A DNA stretch of 64,000 nucleotides from Methylobacterium sp. Leaf108 (GCF_001423265.1 NZ_LMND01000030.1:148996-212995); one strand, 5' to 3'. Positions 27,841 through 37,452 are shown, numbered from the stretch's first letter. The notes: a model not told the origin generated them from the letters alone. Numbers and translations: made by a program.

Positions 27841-28488
27841 ATGCGGGCTGAGGGCGAGACGGCATCGGTGCGGGTGGTCGACCATCCCCTGGTCCAGCAC
27901 AAGCTGACGCTGCTGCGCGAGCGCGAGCGCTCGACCAAGGGATTCCGCCAGATCCTCAACGAGATCGGCATGCTGCTCGCCTACGAGGTCACCCGCGACC
28001 TCCCGCTCGAACCGGTGAGCATCGAGACGCCGATCCAGACGATGGAAGGCCGCCAGATCGCCGGCAAGAAACTGGTGTTCGCCCCGATCCTCCGCGCCGG
28101 CGTCGGCTTCCTCGACGGGATGTTGTCGCTAGTGCCTTCGGCGCGCGTCGCGCACGTCGGCCTCTACCGCGACCCCGAGACGCTGCAGGCGGTGGAATAC
28201 TACTTCAAGGCGCCCTCGGACCTCGTCGACCGCACCGTCCTGGTCCTCGACCCGATGCTGGCCACGGCCAATTCGGCGGTGGCGGCGATCGATCTGCTCA
28301 AGGCCCGCGGCGCCCAGGACCTGCGTTTCGTCTGCCTGCTCGCCGCTCCCGAGGGCATCGCCCGGCTCCAAGCCGCCCATCCGGACGTCCCCGTGTGGAC
28401 GGCGGCCATCGACAGCCACCTCAACGACCACGGCTACATCGTGCCGGGACTGGGGGATGCGGGCGACCGGATGTACGGGACGCGGTGA
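27841..28488 (+). CDS. upp: Uracil phosphoribosyltransferase
   Basis: A 215-residue enzyme of pyrimidine salvage that makes UMP from uracil and PRPP. Family blocks are clear: [17 protein letters not shown] at the start, [15 protein letters not shown], the PRPP loop [17 protein letters not shown], and the uracil-binding C-terminus [17 protein letters not shown]. The ATG is preceded by purine-rich AGCGGAGGAG. It stands as its own unit after the strong terminator. Confidence 0.97.
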   Translation: MRAEGETASVRVVDHPLVQHKLTLLRERERSTKGFRQILNEIGMLLAYEVTRDLPLEPVSIETPIQTMEGRQIAGKKLVFAPILRAGVGFLDGMLSLVPSARVAHVGLYRDPETLQAVEYYFKAPSDLVDRTVLVLDPMLATANSAVAAIDLLKARGAQDLRFVCLLAAPEGIARLQAAHPDVPVWTAAIDSHLNDHGYIVPGLGDAGDRMYGTR

Positions 28489-28564
28489 ACCGACTTCGGC
28501 GTCCTGCCCTTGCCTTCGGAGTGTACGACGGCGATGACGGCGGCTCGACGCCAGGAGACACGCC

Positions 28565-29575
28565 ATGTCGACACCGATCCCCGAGACCATGCGCCAGATC
28601 CGTTACACCGAGGCCGGTGGGCCGGAAGTGATCGCGGTCGAGACCGTGCCGGTGCCCAAACCCGGCCCGGGCCAGGTGCTGATCGAGGTGGTGGCGGCGG
28701 GCGTGAACCGGCCCGACATCATGCAGCGCGAAGGCAAGTATCCGCCGCCCAAGGGTGCCACCGAGGTGCCGGGGCTGGAAGTGTCCGGCCGGATCGTGGC
28801 GCTGGGGGAGGGCGCCGGCACCTTGTCCATCGGCGACGAGGTCTGTGCGCTGGTCATCAGCGGCGGCTATGCCGAGTTCGCCGTGGCGCAGGCCGGCCAG
28901 TGCCTGCCCAGGCCCAAGCCCCTGTCCCTCGTGGAGGCGGCCGGCCTGCCCGAGACCTATTTCACGGTGTTCAGCAACGTCGTCGAGCGCGGGCGGCTCA
29001 AGGCCGGCGAGACCTTCCTCGTCCATGGCGGCTCGAGCGGCATCGGCTCCACCGCGATCCAGATCGCCAAGCACCACGGCGCCACCGTCTTCGCCACGGC
29101 GGGGTCGGACGAGAAATGCGCCTTCTGCCGAGACCTCGGGGCGGATGCCGCCATCAACTACCGCACCGCCGATTTCGCCGACGAGGTGAAGACGCTCACG
29201 GGCGGCAAGGGCGTCGACGTCATCCTCGACATGGTCGGCGCCCCGTATCTCGCCCGCAACCTGTCGGCCCTGGCCGTCGAGGGACGCCTCGTCCAGATCG
29301 CCTTCATGCAGGGCTACAAGGCCGAGAGCTTCAGCATGACGCCGATCATGATGAAGCGGCTCACCTTCACGGGCTCGACCTTGCGTGCCCGGCCCGATGC
29401 CGACAAGGCGCAGATCGCGCGCGGCTTGGCCAGCCAGGTCTGGCCGCTCCTGGAGGACGGACGTATCCGGCCGATCATCCACGCGACCTTCCCGTTCGAC
29501 CAGGCGCGGCAGGCGCACGAACTGATGGAATCGAGCGCGCACCTCGGCAAGATCCTGCTGCTCACCGGTCGCTGA
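28565..29575 (+). CDS. NAD(P)H-quinone oxidoreductase, zinc-free MDR family
   Basis: The 336-residue protein belongs to the quinone oxidoreductase (zeta-crystallin/PIG3-like) branch of medium-chain reductases. It has a GroES-like N-terminal domain (PGPGQVLIEVVAAGVNRPD) and the nucleotide loop VHGGSSGIGSTAIQIAK. GKGVDVILDMVGAPYLARN lies in the Rossmann part. The structural zinc Cys cluster of alcohol dehydrogenases is missing, as expected. Such enzymes reduce quinones or enones with NADPH. It follows upp by 76 bases on the same strand. Confidence 0.9.
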   Translation: MSTPIPETMRQIRYTEAGGPEVIAVETVPVPKPGPGQVLIEVVAAGVNRPDIMQREGKYPPPKGATEVPGLEVSGRIVALGEGAGTLSIGDEVCALVISGGYAEFAVAQAGQCLPRPKPLSLVEAAGLPETYFTVFSNVVERGRLKAGETFLVHGGSSGIGSTAIQIAKHHGATVFATAGSDEKCAFCRDLGADAAINYRTADFADEVKTLTGGKGVDVILDMVGAPYLARNLSALAVEGRLVQIAFMQGYKAESFSMTPIMMKRLTFTGSTLRARPDADKAQIARGLASQVWPLLEDGRIRPIIHATFPFDQARQAHELMESSAHLGKILLLTGR

Positions 29576-29599
29576 CACGGGTGCATCGGGCCTTGACCA

Positions 29600-29625
29600 G
29601 GAACTCTCGTCGCGAGCGCCGCGTT
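29600..29625 (+). promoter_or_regulatory. Candidate EcfG (general stress sigma factor) promoter
   Basis: GGAAC at 29600-29604 and CGTT at 29622-29625 with a 17-base spacer. This matches the alphaproteobacterial EcfG consensus (GGAAC, 16-17 bases, CGTT). It lies about 75 bases upstream of the small membrane-protein gene at 29700, a distance and orientation that fit a functional promoter. Confidence 0.6.
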
Positions 29626-29699
29626 TGACGACCAACACGATGCATCCGCGTCGGTCGTAAAACGAGAGGCCGGTCGCGGCCTCGCAGACGAGGTCCTTC

Positions 29700-30014
29700 A
29701 TGCAAGAGAACAGGCAACAGCAGCAGGAGCGGGTTCCGGTTCAGGACGCCCGCCAGGGCAAGCGCGGCAAGCCCATGCTCTACGTGCTGGGTGCGAGCCT
29801 TCTTCTTCTGGCGATTGCGATCACCGGGCTGATGACGTGGCAGGGCGCCAACTCGCCGCCCGACTACGCGTCGAAGAGCCAGGAAGCTTCCCGCGAGCAG
29901 GTCACCGGTTCGGTCACCGGCGGCACCGCGAAGGCACCGACCACGCAGCCCGCCAACCCGACGAGCGGCGCTCCGGCCCAGCCGTCCAGCGACGGCGCCC
30001 GCAAGCCGGAGTGA
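29700..30014 (+). CDS. Small single-pass membrane protein, probably stress-inducible
   Basis: The 104-residue protein has a charged Gln/Arg-rich N-terminus (MQENRQQQQERVPVQDARQG) and one transmembrane helix (about 26-46, MLYVLGASLLLLAIAITGLM). A disordered Ser/Thr/Pro/Ala-rich periplasmic tail follows. No family is recognised. The EcfG-like promoter upstream suggests induction in the general stress response. It converges with the hydroxybutyryl-CoA dehydrogenase gene 31 bases away. Confidence 0.72.
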   Translation: MQENRQQQQERVPVQDARQGKRGKPMLYVLGASLLLLAIAITGLMTWQGANSPPDYASKSQEASREQVTGSVTGGTAKAPTTQPANPTSGAPAQPSSDGARKPE

Positions 30015-30045
30015 TCGGCTTAGCCTCCATCGTCCGTCTCGATCC

Positions 30046-30927
30046 TCAACGGGTCGGGACGGGCACCTCTCCACGATAATCGTAGAATCCGCGCTTGGTC
30101 TTGCGACCGAGCCACCCCGCCTCTACGTATTTCACGAGAAGCGGACAGGGGCGATATTTCGAGTCCGCCAAGCCTTCGTAGAGAACCTGCATGACCGACA
30201 GGCAGGTATCGAGGCCGATGAAGTCGGCGAGCTGCAGCGGCCCCATCGGATGGTTGGCCCCGAGTTTCATCGCCGTATCGATCGATTCCACCGAACCGAC
30301 GCCCTCGTAGAGCGTGTAGATCGCCTCGTTGATCATCGGCAGCAGGATGCGGTTGACGATGAACGCCGGAAAATCCTCCGACATGGTCGAAGTCTTGCCG
30401 AGCTTGCCGATGAAGGCCTTGGCCGATTCGTAGGTCGGGTCTTCCGTCGCGATGCCACGGATCAGCTCGACGAGCTGCATGATCGGCACCGGGTTCATGA
30501 AGTGGATGCCGATGAACCGCTCCGGCCGATCGGTGGAGGCGGCCAGTCGCGTGATCGAGATCGACGAGGTGTTGGTGGCGATGATCGCGTCGGGCTTGAG
30601 CGACCCGCACAGGGTGCTGAAGATCTTGCGCTTGGTCGCTTCGTCCTCGGTCGCCGCTTCGATCACCAGATCGCAGGGAGCGAGGTCGTCGTAGCTTCGC
30701 GCCTGGACGATGCGGCCGACCGCGCCGCGGCGCTGATCGTCGGTGATGGTACCCTTGGCCACCTGTCGGGCGAGATTTCCGTCGATGGTGGCGAGCCCGC
30801 TCTCGATCCGCGAGCCTTCACGGTCGTTGAGCCGCACGTCGAGCCCCGCCATCGCGCAGACATGGGCGATGCCACTTCCCATCTGTCCCGCACCGACGAT
30901 CCCGACGGTCTTGATATCGATGCCCAT
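30046..30927 (-). CDS. hbd: 3-hydroxybutyryl-CoA dehydrogenase
   Basis: The 293-residue protein has an NAD-binding Rossmann start VGIVGAGQMGSGIAHVCA (residues 7-24). The catalytic His is in GIHFMNPVPIM, followed by DFPAFIVNRILLPMINEAI and ANHPMGPLQLADFIGLD. It oxidises or reduces 3-hydroxyacyl-CoA with NAD(P). Downstream placement after etfB and etfA fits acyl-CoA metabolism; in methylotrophic relatives such an enzyme serves polyhydroxybutyrate or ethylmalonyl-CoA metabolism (inference). The start at 30927 gives the standard N-terminus. Confidence 0.93.
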   Translation of the reverse strand: MGIDIKTVGIVGAGQMGSGIAHVCAMAGLDVRLNDREGSRIESGLATIDGNLARQVAKGTITDDQRRGAVGRIVQARSYDDLAPCDLVIEAATEDEATKRKIFSTLCGSLKPDAIIATNTSSISITRLAASTDRPERFIGIHFMNPVPIMQLVELIRGIATEDPTYESAKAFIGKLGKTSTMSEDFPAFIVNRILLPMINEAIYTLYEGVGSVESIDTAMKLGANHPMGPLQLADFIGLDTCLSVMQVLYEGLADSKYRPCPLLVKYVEAGWLGRKTKRGFYDYRGEVPVPTR

Positions 30928-31121
30928 CGCGTAACCCGCACCCCCGATGCGTCGTCGGCGGAGCCGGCGAACGCGTTGCATGCCAGGGCGTCGTGCCGAC
31001 GCAGCGATCCCCCCGGATCAGTCGTTCCTTAGAACATTTTCACACGCAGGTGCAGTGCGGCGGCGAGCGTTTAATGCATGCCCGACCGCGCCGCGGCCGG
31101 GCATACGCAGTCGGCTTGCCT

Positions 31122-32072
31122 TCAGCCCTTGGCGCCGGCGATGGCGGCCTGCAGATCGGGCACCACCTGGAACAGGTCGCCCACGAGGCCGTAGTCCGCC
31201 ACCTGGAAGATCGGCGCATCCTCGTCCTTGTTGATGGCGACGATGACCTTGGAGTCCTTCATGCCGGCCAGATGCTGGATCGCACCCGAAATTCCCACCG
31301 CCACGTAGAGGTCGGGCGCCACCACCTTGCCGGTCTGGCCGACCTGCCAATCGTTGGGCGCGTAGCCGGCATCCACCGCAGCGCGCGAGGCACCCACCGC
31401 CGCGCCGAGGCTGTCGGCCAGGGGCTCAATGAGCTCCTTGAACTTTTCCGCCGAACCGAGCGAGCGGCCGCCCGAGACGATGATCTTGGCCGCTGCCAAC
31501 TCCGGCCGGTCGGATACGGCGATCTCCTCGCCCTTGAAGGTCGAGCCCCCGGCGGCCGGGACGGCGGCCTCCAACGGCTGGACGGTGCCGGCGGACCCGC
31601 CCTCCGCCGCCGCCTTGAAGGCGGCGGTCCGCACGGTGATCACCGCCTTGCCTGCCGGCGCCTGCACGGTCTGGATGGCGTTGCCGGCGTAGATCGGCCG
31701 CTCGAACGTGTCGGGCGAGACGACCTTGATGATGTCCGAGATCTGGGCGACGTCGAGGAGGGCGGCCACCCGCGGCAGCACGTTCTTGCCCGTGGTCGAT
31801 GCGGCGGCCAGGATGACGTCGTAGGGTCCGGCGATGGACGCGATGAGGGCGGCGGTGGGCTCGGCGAGGAGGTGGTCGTAGGCCGAATCCTCGGAGACGA
31901 GCACCGTCTCGACGCCGTCGAGCTTGGCCGCCGCCGCCGCCGCCGCCTGCGCGCCGCTGCCCAGCACCAGGGCGTGGATCGGGCCGCCGATGTCGCGCGC
32001 GGTCGTGACCGCCTTGAGGCTGCCGTCGCGGACCGTGCCGTTTTCGTGCTCGATGAGAAGAAGGATGGTCAT
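31122..32072 (-). CDS. etfA: Electron transfer flavoprotein alpha subunit
   Basis: The 316-residue protein starts [13 protein letters not shown]. The C-terminal FAD domain has [52 protein letters not shown] and [10 protein letters not shown]. With EtfB it forms the soluble flavoprotein that takes electrons from acyl-CoA dehydrogenases and passes them to the ubiquinone oxidoreductase. It is 62 bases downstream of etfB on the same strand, followed by hbd after about 194 bases. Confidence 0.96.
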   Translation of the reverse strand: MTILLLIEHENGTVRDGSLKAVTTARDIGGPIHALVLGSGAQAAAAAAAKLDGVETVLVSEDSAYDHLLAEPTAALIASIAGPYDVILAAASTTGKNVLPRVAALLDVAQISDIIKVVSPDTFERPIYAGNAIQTVQAPAGKAVITVRTAAFKAAAEGGSAGTVQPLEAAVPAAGGSTFKGEEIAVSDRPELAAAKIIVSGGRSLGSAEKFKELIEPLADSLGAAVGASRAAVDAGYAPNDWQVGQTGKVVAPDLYVAVGISGAIQHLAGMKDSKVIVAINKDEDAPIFQVADYGLVGDLFQVVPDLQAAIAGAKG

Positions 32073-32134
32073 GGTCTGGAATAACCTCGGATCGGGTTGC
32101 CGCTGCGGGATGGACGACGCGTCGGGGAGGGGGC

Positions 32135-32884
32135 TCAGATCACCCCGGCTTCGCCTCGCAGCTTCTCCACCAGGGCGGCGGCGGATTCGACCTTCACGCC
32201 GGCCTTGCGCCCGGCCGGCTCCACCGTCTTGAGCACCTTGATCCGCGGCGTCACGTCGACGCCGAGGGCGTCGGGCGACAGCTCCTCCAGCGGCTTCTTC
32301 TTCGCCTTCATGATGTTGGGCAGGCTGGCATAGCGCGGCTCGTTGAGGCGCAGATCGGTGGTGACGATGGCCGGCAGGGCCAGGGTCACGGTCTGCAGGC
32401 CGCCGTCGACCTCGCGGGTGACGTCGATGCTTCCTTCGCCGAACGCGACCTTGAAGGCGAAGGTGCCCTGCGGCCAGCCGAGCAGGGCTGCCAGCATCTG
32501 GCCGGTCTGGTTGGAATCGTCGTCGATGGCCTGCTTGCCGAGGATGACGAGGCCCGGGGATTCCTTCTCGACCACCGCCTTGAGGATCTTGGCAACGCCC
32601 AGCGGCTCGACGGTGACGTCGGTCTTGACCAGGATCGCGCGGTCGGCACCCATCGCGAGCGCCGTGCGCAGCGTCTCCTGGGCCTGCTGCGGGCCGATCG
32701 AGACGGCGACGATCTCCGTGACCTTGCCCTTCTCCTTCAGGCGGATCGCCTCCTCGACCGCGATCTCGTCGAAGGGATTCATCGACATCTTGACGTTGGC
32801 GAGTTCGACGCCTGACCCATCGGCCTTGACGCGGATCTTGACGTTGTAGTCGACGACCCGCTTGACGGGCACAAGAACCTTCAT
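32135..32884 (-). CDS. etfB: Electron transfer flavoprotein beta subunit
   Basis: The 249-residue protein starts [20 protein letters not shown]. It has the family blocks [45 protein letters not shown] and, near the C-terminus, [15 protein letters not shown]. It binds the AMP of the flavoprotein heterodimer with EtfA. It is the first gene of the etfB-etfA pair. Confidence 0.96.
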   Translation of the reverse strand: MKVLVPVKRVVDYNVKIRVKADGSGVELANVKMSMNPFDEIAVEEAIRLKEKGKVTEIVAVSIGPQQAQETLRTALAMGADRAILVKTDVTVEPLGVAKILKAVVEKESPGLVILGKQAIDDDSNQTGQMLAALLGWPQGTFAFKVAFGEGSIDVTREVDGGLQTVTLALPAIVTTDLRLNEPRYASLPNIMKAKKKPLEELSPDALGVDVTPRIKVLKTVEPAGRKAGVKVESAAALVEKLRGEAGVI

Positions 32885-33101
32885 GGCGGTCACAATCCTC
32901 AGCGCAGACACATCGATGCAGCGGGGCGGTCGACGGCCCTTCGTCCGGGCTCCTGTCGATCGAGCCCCGCCGACAAGGCGGCGGACCGTAGCGATGTGAT
33001 TTCGCGGTTGTCAACGCGGGGCCCGGCACAGTCCGTGCGCGATCCCGGACACGAGGGCGTCGACGGGAACCTGGGCGCGGACGGGCGTTTCGGTTTCCCG
33101 C

Positions 33102-33674
33102 CTACCGGTTCTTGCCCGGAACCCACAACACGTCGTCCGCGCCGTTGGCGTTCGCCGTGCGGCTCGCCACGAACAGGAAATCCGACAGGCGGTTGAGGTA
33201 TTGCAGCGCCTCGGCCGAGACCTGCTCGCCCTCGACGGCGGCGAGCGCCACGGCGAGGCGCTCCGCCCGGCGGCAGACAGTGCGGGCCTGATGGAGAAAC
33301 GCCGCTGCGGCCGATCCACCCGGCAGCACGAACGACTTCAGGGGCGCGATGTCGGCGTTCAGCGCGTCGATGTCGGCCTCGATGCGCTTGACCTGGGAAG
33401 CGACGATCCGCAGCGGCTCGTAGGCCGGCTTCTCCACGCCTTCGGGGGTCGCGAGGTCGGCACCGAGGTCGAACAGGTCGTTCTGGATGCGGCCGAGCAT
33501 GGCATCGAGTTCGGGACCGGCATGCAGCCGCACGAGACCGATGCAGGCGTTGGTCTCGTCCACGGTGCCGTAGGTCTCGACCCTCAGGTCGGCCTTGGAG
33601 CGGCGCTCACCGTTGGCGAGGGCCGTCGAGCCCTTGTCACCGGTGCGGGTGTAGATGCGGTTGAGGGTGACCAC
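33102..33674 (-). CDS. PduO-type ATP:cob(I)alamin adenosyltransferase
   Basis: The 190-residue protein begins LNRIYTRTGDKGSTALANGER and contains AYGTVDE-like ETYGTVDETNACIG, the FVLPGGSAAAAFLHQARTVCRRAER block and LNRLSDFLFVASR. These are diagnostic of PduO-type adenosyltransferases, which make coenzyme B12. Coenzyme B12 is needed by methylmalonyl-CoA and ethylmalonyl-CoA mutases. The function of MeaD in Methylobacterium is of this type, so a meaD identity is plausible but not proven here. GTG start at 33674. It lies upstream of etfB on the same strand. Confidence 0.92.
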   Translation of the reverse strand: MVTLNRIYTRTGDKGSTALANGERRSKADLRVETYGTVDETNACIGLVRLHAGPELDAMLGRIQNDLFDLGADLATPEGVEKPAYEPLRIVASQVKRIEADIDALNADIAPLKSFVLPGGSAAAAFLHQARTVCRRAERLAVALAAVEGEQVSAEALQYLNRLSDFLFVASRTANANGADDVLWVPGKNR

Positions 33675-33709
33675 GGTGTTCGATCCGGGGTGATGTCAGC
33701 GGATTGCCG

Positions 33710-34360
33710 TCAGAAGGTGTAGCCGATCCGGCCACCATAGTTGGTCAGGCCGCGATTGTTCGCACACAGGCCGGCGTTCGACATGTGCTCGATCGTCGCC
33801 ATGATGCTCCAGCGCTCGGTGATGCGGAAGCCCAATGCGGCGGCCTCGCGGAACAGCGGGTTGCAGCCCAGCGTGTTGAACCCATAGGGCGTGTTCGCCT
33901 TAGGGCCGGTGTAACCGTTGTGGGCGGCGCCGCCGAAGAAGCCGTCGAGGAAGACGCGCCGGCCGAAGGTCTCGGGAAAGAGGTCCACCGACCAGGTGGC
34001 GCCGATGTAGGCGAAGCTCGTGCGGCCGCCGGTGTTGTAGCTGCCACCAACGGTCGGACGTGGGACGAAGGCCTGCCAGAACGGGTCCGCGCTGATGATC
34101 GGCTTGGCGAACAGGATCTCGCCGTTGACGTTGGCGGTGCTGAATCCCCGGGCCTTGCCCTCGGCGCTGCCGGGGTCCTGCACCGATCCGCCGATGCGGA
34201 CCTCCGAAACGAAGCTCATCGGCTGGGCCGGAGCGACATAGACGGGCGGCGCGGGCCGCGCGCCACGCAGGTCCGCACCCTGCGCGCTCGGGATCGTCGC
34301 GACGGCGCCGATCGCCACGGCGAGGGCGCCCTTGAGAAGGCGCAAGTGTTGGAACGGCAT
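33710..34360 (-). CDS. PagL-like lipid A 3-O-deacylase (acyloxyacyl hydrolase)
   Basis: About 216 residues. A signal peptide (GALAVAIGAVATIPSAQGA) is followed by an eight-strand outer-membrane barrel. The diagnostic C-terminal block is present: EHMSNAGLCANNRGLTNYG, with the His-x-Ser pair matching the catalytic residues of PagL, and a terminal aromatic (IGYTF). PagL enzymes remove an acyl chain from lipid A. An in-frame ATG at 34378 could add six residues. It ends 35 bases before the adenosyltransferase start. Confidence 0.85.
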   Translation of the reverse strand: MPFQHLRLLKGALAVAIGAVATIPSAQGADLRGARPAPPVYVAPAQPMSFVSEVRIGGSVQDPGSAEGKARGFSTANVNGEILFAKPIISADPFWQAFVPRPTVGGSYNTGGRTSFAYIGATWSVDLFPETFGRRVFLDGFFGGAAHNGYTGPKANTPYGFNTLGCNPLFREAAALGFRITERWSIMATIEHMSNAGLCANNRGLTNYGGRIGYTF

Positions 34361-34505
34361 CGCTTCGGTGTCCGGCATGGCTCTCGCGCGAGGCTAGCAC
34401 GCATCCGGTCCGCCCGTTGAGGGGACCACGCCGCCAATCATCCGGGGAGCGCGCGATAGATCCCCGGTGAGCCCTCGCCGCCACACCTCGGACGCTTGGC
34501 CGACC

Positions 34506-34691
34506 TCAGGCCGAGCGCCACCACAGCACGCCCATGATCACGACGATCGCGGCGAACTGCAGGATCACGCGCAGCCGCATCAGCCTCTGAGAGACGTTGC
34601 TGCTGCCGCCCCGCATCATGTTGACGAGGCCGAGCAGCAGGACGACGGCCACGGCGATGCAGGCGAACAGGACGATGGTGTTGGAGGACAT
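34506..34691 (-). CDS. Twin transmembrane HIG1-domain protein, 61 aa
   Basis: This 61-residue protein has two membrane helices (about 5-24 and 43-58) joined by a basic loop with NVSQRLMRLRVILQF. This matches the HIG1 (hypoxia-induced) domain as found in short alphaproteobacterial proteins related to mitochondrial Rcf1. Those mitochondrial relatives associate with cytochrome oxidase; a respiratory role here is inference. It starts at ATG 34691. Confidence 0.83.
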   Translation of the reverse strand: MSSNTIVLFACIAVAVVLLLGLVNMMRGGSSNVSQRLMRLRVILQFAAIVVIMGVLWWRSA

Positions 34692-34854
34692 CGGACGGGC
34701 GTCTCGGCTCGAGGGCGGGTGGTCCGGTGCCTGACGGTCTCCGGTCTCCGGACGACAGACATAGGACCGTCTCGGCGAATCGTCGCCGGGGCAGGAGGGC
34801 GCATCGCGACGGGGCGAGACGGTGCCGGTGAACCGCCTCCGCCGGCCGCCGCGG

Positions 34855-37452
34855 TCAGTTCCGGCGCAGCAGGCGCTCGAAGTAGTCGAGCTCCTCGCGC
34901 GGCCGGCTCGGGTCGCCGAGCTTGCGCCGCAACTCCTCCATAATCCGGCGGGTGCGCTGAACCCCCGATTCGTCGGCGGTAGGAACCCGGACGTTGCCGC
35001 CGGAGGTGTCGCGTCCCTTGGTCGGGCGGCCGAGCGGATCGTCGTCGCGCGAGCCGGCCTGGCCCTGCTGGCTCGGGGACTTGCCGCCCTCCTGCTGGCC
35101 CTCGCCCTCGCCCTCGCCCTCGGCCATCTCCTGGCGCTGCTGCTGCATCCCCTCGGCACCGCGCTTGAGCCCGTCGAGCGCACGCCCCTGGGCATCGACG
35201 GCGTCGCCCTCCCGACCCTGGCCCAGGGCGTCCTCGGCCTCGCGCATGGCCTCCTCGGCATCGGACAGGCCTTCCTCGCCCTGCATGCCGAGTTCCTTCA
35301 TGCGGCGTTGCAGGTCCTCCAGGCGCTCGCGCAGGGCCTGCTGGCGCTGGCCGGGGCCGCCTTGTCCCTGCCCTTGCCCCTGCTGGCCCTGGCCCTTTTC
35401 GCCCTTCTGTCCCTGACCCTGCTGGCCCTGGCCTTGTTGACCCTGGCCCTGTTGACCCTGCTGGCCCTGCCCTCCGGGCTGCTGCTGGCCCTGCTGGCCG
35501 TTGCGGGGGCGCGGCTGGCCGCGCTTGGCCTGTCCGTCCTTGAAGGTCTCGTCGCGCAGGCCCTGCTGCTCGCGCGCCATCCTGTCGAGATCCTCGGCCT
35601 GCTTGTCCATCTCGCGGGACCGGGGGTCGGACTTGCCGCCCTGCTCGGCGGTCTGGAGGTTCTCGAGGATGCCGCGCAGCTGCTCGAGCAGGCGCTGGGC
35701 CTCGGCGGTGTCGCCGCGCTTCATCGCCTCGGCCATGTCCTCGATCATCTTGTTGAGATCGTCGGGCGTGACGCTCTTGGCGTTCTGGTCCTTCTGGCCG
35801 CGCTCGTTGGGCTTTCGCGGCTCCTTGCCCTGGCGCTCGGCCATCTCCTTCATGAACTTGTCGAGGGCCTGCTTGAGGGCGTCGGTGAGCGCCTTGACCT
35901 CCTCGTCGGGGGCATTGCGGGCGATCGCCTCCTTGAGGCGGTCCTGGGCCGCCCGCAGCGACTTCTCGGCGTCCGACAGGTCGCCGTCCTCGATCTTGAG
36001 GGCCATCTCCCACAGGAGGTCGGCGACCTCCGTCAGGGCCTCGTCGGTCCGGGCCGCCTTGAGGCGCCGCGAGGCGGTGCGCAGCCCGAGGAAGACGGCG
36101 GGCTCGGGCGTGAACCTGTCGGGCGCGATCATGAGGGCGTCGAGGGCGGTCTGGACCCGGGCGCGGCTCTCGTCGGGGGCCGTGACGAGGCGGCGACGCT
36201 CCTCGGCGAGCGCCCGCGCCAGCGGCTTCTGGAACGGCCGCGCCGGCAGGGTCATCTCGACGCCCTGGCTGCGTGCCTCCTGCTCGGCCTCGTCCTTCAC
36301 CGTCAGGGTGAAGCGCACGCGAGCACCGGACCAGGGATTGTCGGTGAGGTCGACGAGGGTCTTGGTGTCGGTCTCGCCGCTGGCGTCTCCGGGCAGGGCC
36401 AGGGCGATGCGGGGCGGCGGGACCAGCGAGCGGCCGGGCTTGAGCGGCTCCACTACGCCTTCGGCCGAGACGATGCCGTAGTCGTCCCGGGCGCGGTAGC
36501 TCAGGTTGAAGGTGCCGCGGCCGTTCACCTCGGGCGTCCCCACGGCTTCGATGACGGGCGCGTCGTCCGGAATCGTCTCGATCACGAGGCGCTGCACCGG
36601 CGTGCCCGGCGTCTCGATCGTCAGATCGGCCGTTCCGCCGGTGAGCTTGAAGCGGTCCTCGCGCAGGTCGGGCCGCGGCTCCTTGCCCGGCAGGGACTGC
36701 AAGCCGGACCGGACGCCGAGCCTGGCCTCGCCCTGTCCGGCGATCCGCACGATCAGGGTAGAATTGATCGGCGCGCGCAGGCGCTGCTCGGCCTCGCCTA
36801 GGGCCACCACCAGGGGGGGCATGCGCGTGTAGAGCGGCGGGTCGATCCATCCGTCGACCCGGAAGCTCGGACCGGCCGAGACGGGCGCCCGCCAGTCGAA
36901 GGCCGCGCCGACACGCTGGCGCCACTCCGGCCCGGCGACGAACAGGCTGGCTGCCGCCGTGACCAGGACCGCCGCGCGCAGCGCGAAGGGATCGCGACGG
37001 GGCATCGCCGGCCGCGGCGGCGACACCGTCAGCGTCGCGATGGCGGCCACGGCGCGGCGGCGGTGGAGCTCCCAGAGCGCCTGCGTGGCCGGGTCACCGG
37101 TCCCGACGGCGAGGGTGTCCTCGATGGCGGAGGCGGGGTTGTGGGCCAGGGCACCGCTGCCGGACGCAGCGTTGCGGTCGAGCCGCGCCAGCGCCTCGCG
37201 TCGGCTCGGGCGGGCGATCCGCGCCAGCGGCAGAAGCCCGGCGACGAGGGCGATGACGAAGAGGGCGAGCCCCACCATCCGGCCGAAGGGGGGGAGGTCG
37301 AGCCACAGCCCGAGCCAGGACGCGGCGAGGAAGGCCAGGACCACGGCGATCCCGCGCCACATGACCGGCCAGACCCGCTCCCAGACCGTGGCCGCGCCCG
37401 CACGGGCCACCAGGCGGTCGAGGCGGCTGCGCTCGGTTTCGGACGCGCTCAT
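34855..37452 (-). CDS. TIGR02302/DUF4175 family large envelope protein
   Basis: About 865 residues. Two or three N-terminal membrane helices (VVLAFLAASWLGLWLDL, GLALFVIALVAGLLPLA, AAVLVTAAASLFVAG) precede a large periplasmic region of alpha-2-macroglobulin-like character (VNGRGTFNLSYRARDDYGIV). A charged helical part follows, with tandem Gly-Gln repeats around residues 644-704 and an acidic/Gln-rich tail. This layout is that of TIGR02302, an alphaproteobacterial family of unknown function. ATG at 37452 has a GAGGGAG site upstream. It lies 187 bases downstream of lysA on the same strand. Confidence 0.88.
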   Translation of the reverse strand: MSASETERSRLDRLVARAGAATVWERVWPVMWRGIAVVLAFLAASWLGLWLDLPPFGRMVGLALFVIALVAGLLPLARIARPSRREALARLDRNAASGSGALAHNPASAIEDTLAVGTGDPATQALWELHRRRAVAAIATLTVSPPRPAMPRRDPFALRAAVLVTAAASLFVAGPEWRQRVGAAFDWRAPVSAGPSFRVDGWIDPPLYTRMPPLVVALGEAEQRLRAPINSTLIVRIAGQGEARLGVRSGLQSLPGKEPRPDLREDRFKLTGGTADLTIETPGTPVQRLVIETIPDDAPVIEAVGTPEVNGRGTFNLSYRARDDYGIVSAEGVVEPLKPGRSLVPPPRIALALPGDASGETDTKTLVDLTDNPWSGARVRFTLTVKDEAEQEARSQGVEMTLPARPFQKPLARALAEERRRLVTAPDESRARVQTALDALMIAPDRFTPEPAVFLGLRTASRRLKAARTDEALTEVADLLWEMALKIEDGDLSDAEKSLRAAQDRLKEAIARNAPDEEVKALTDALKQALDKFMKEMAERQGKEPRKPNERGQKDQNAKSVTPDDLNKMIEDMAEAMKRGDTAEAQRLLEQLRGILENLQTAEQGGKSDPRSREMDKQAEDLDRMAREQQGLRDETFKDGQAKRGQPRPRNGQQGQQQPGGQGQQGQQGQGQQGQGQQGQGQKGEKGQGQQGQGQGQGGPGQRQQALRERLEDLQRRMKELGMQGEEGLSDAEEAMREAEDALGQGREGDAVDAQGRALDGLKRGAEGMQQQRQEMAEGEGEGEGQQEGGKSPSQQGQAGSRDDDPLGRPTKGRDTSGGNVRVPTADESGVQRTRRIMEELRRKLGDPSRPREELDYFERLLRRN
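35340..35520. repeat. Tandem Gly-Gln codon repeats inside the DUF4175 gene
   Basis: Degenerate tandem copies of a nine-to-twelve-base unit of the type CTGGCCCTG / TTGACCCTG on the plus strand, encoding GQQGQGQ-type repeats on the minus strand. Such tracts are prone to length change by slippage. Confidence 0.75.

Noticed and set aside
34822..36801. 659-residue Leu/Ala-rich plus-strand frame resembling a membrane protein
   Set aside because: It is antisense to the DUF4175 gene. The Leu-Ala-Leu repeats are the reverse complement of its Gly-Gln and Glu-rich codons.
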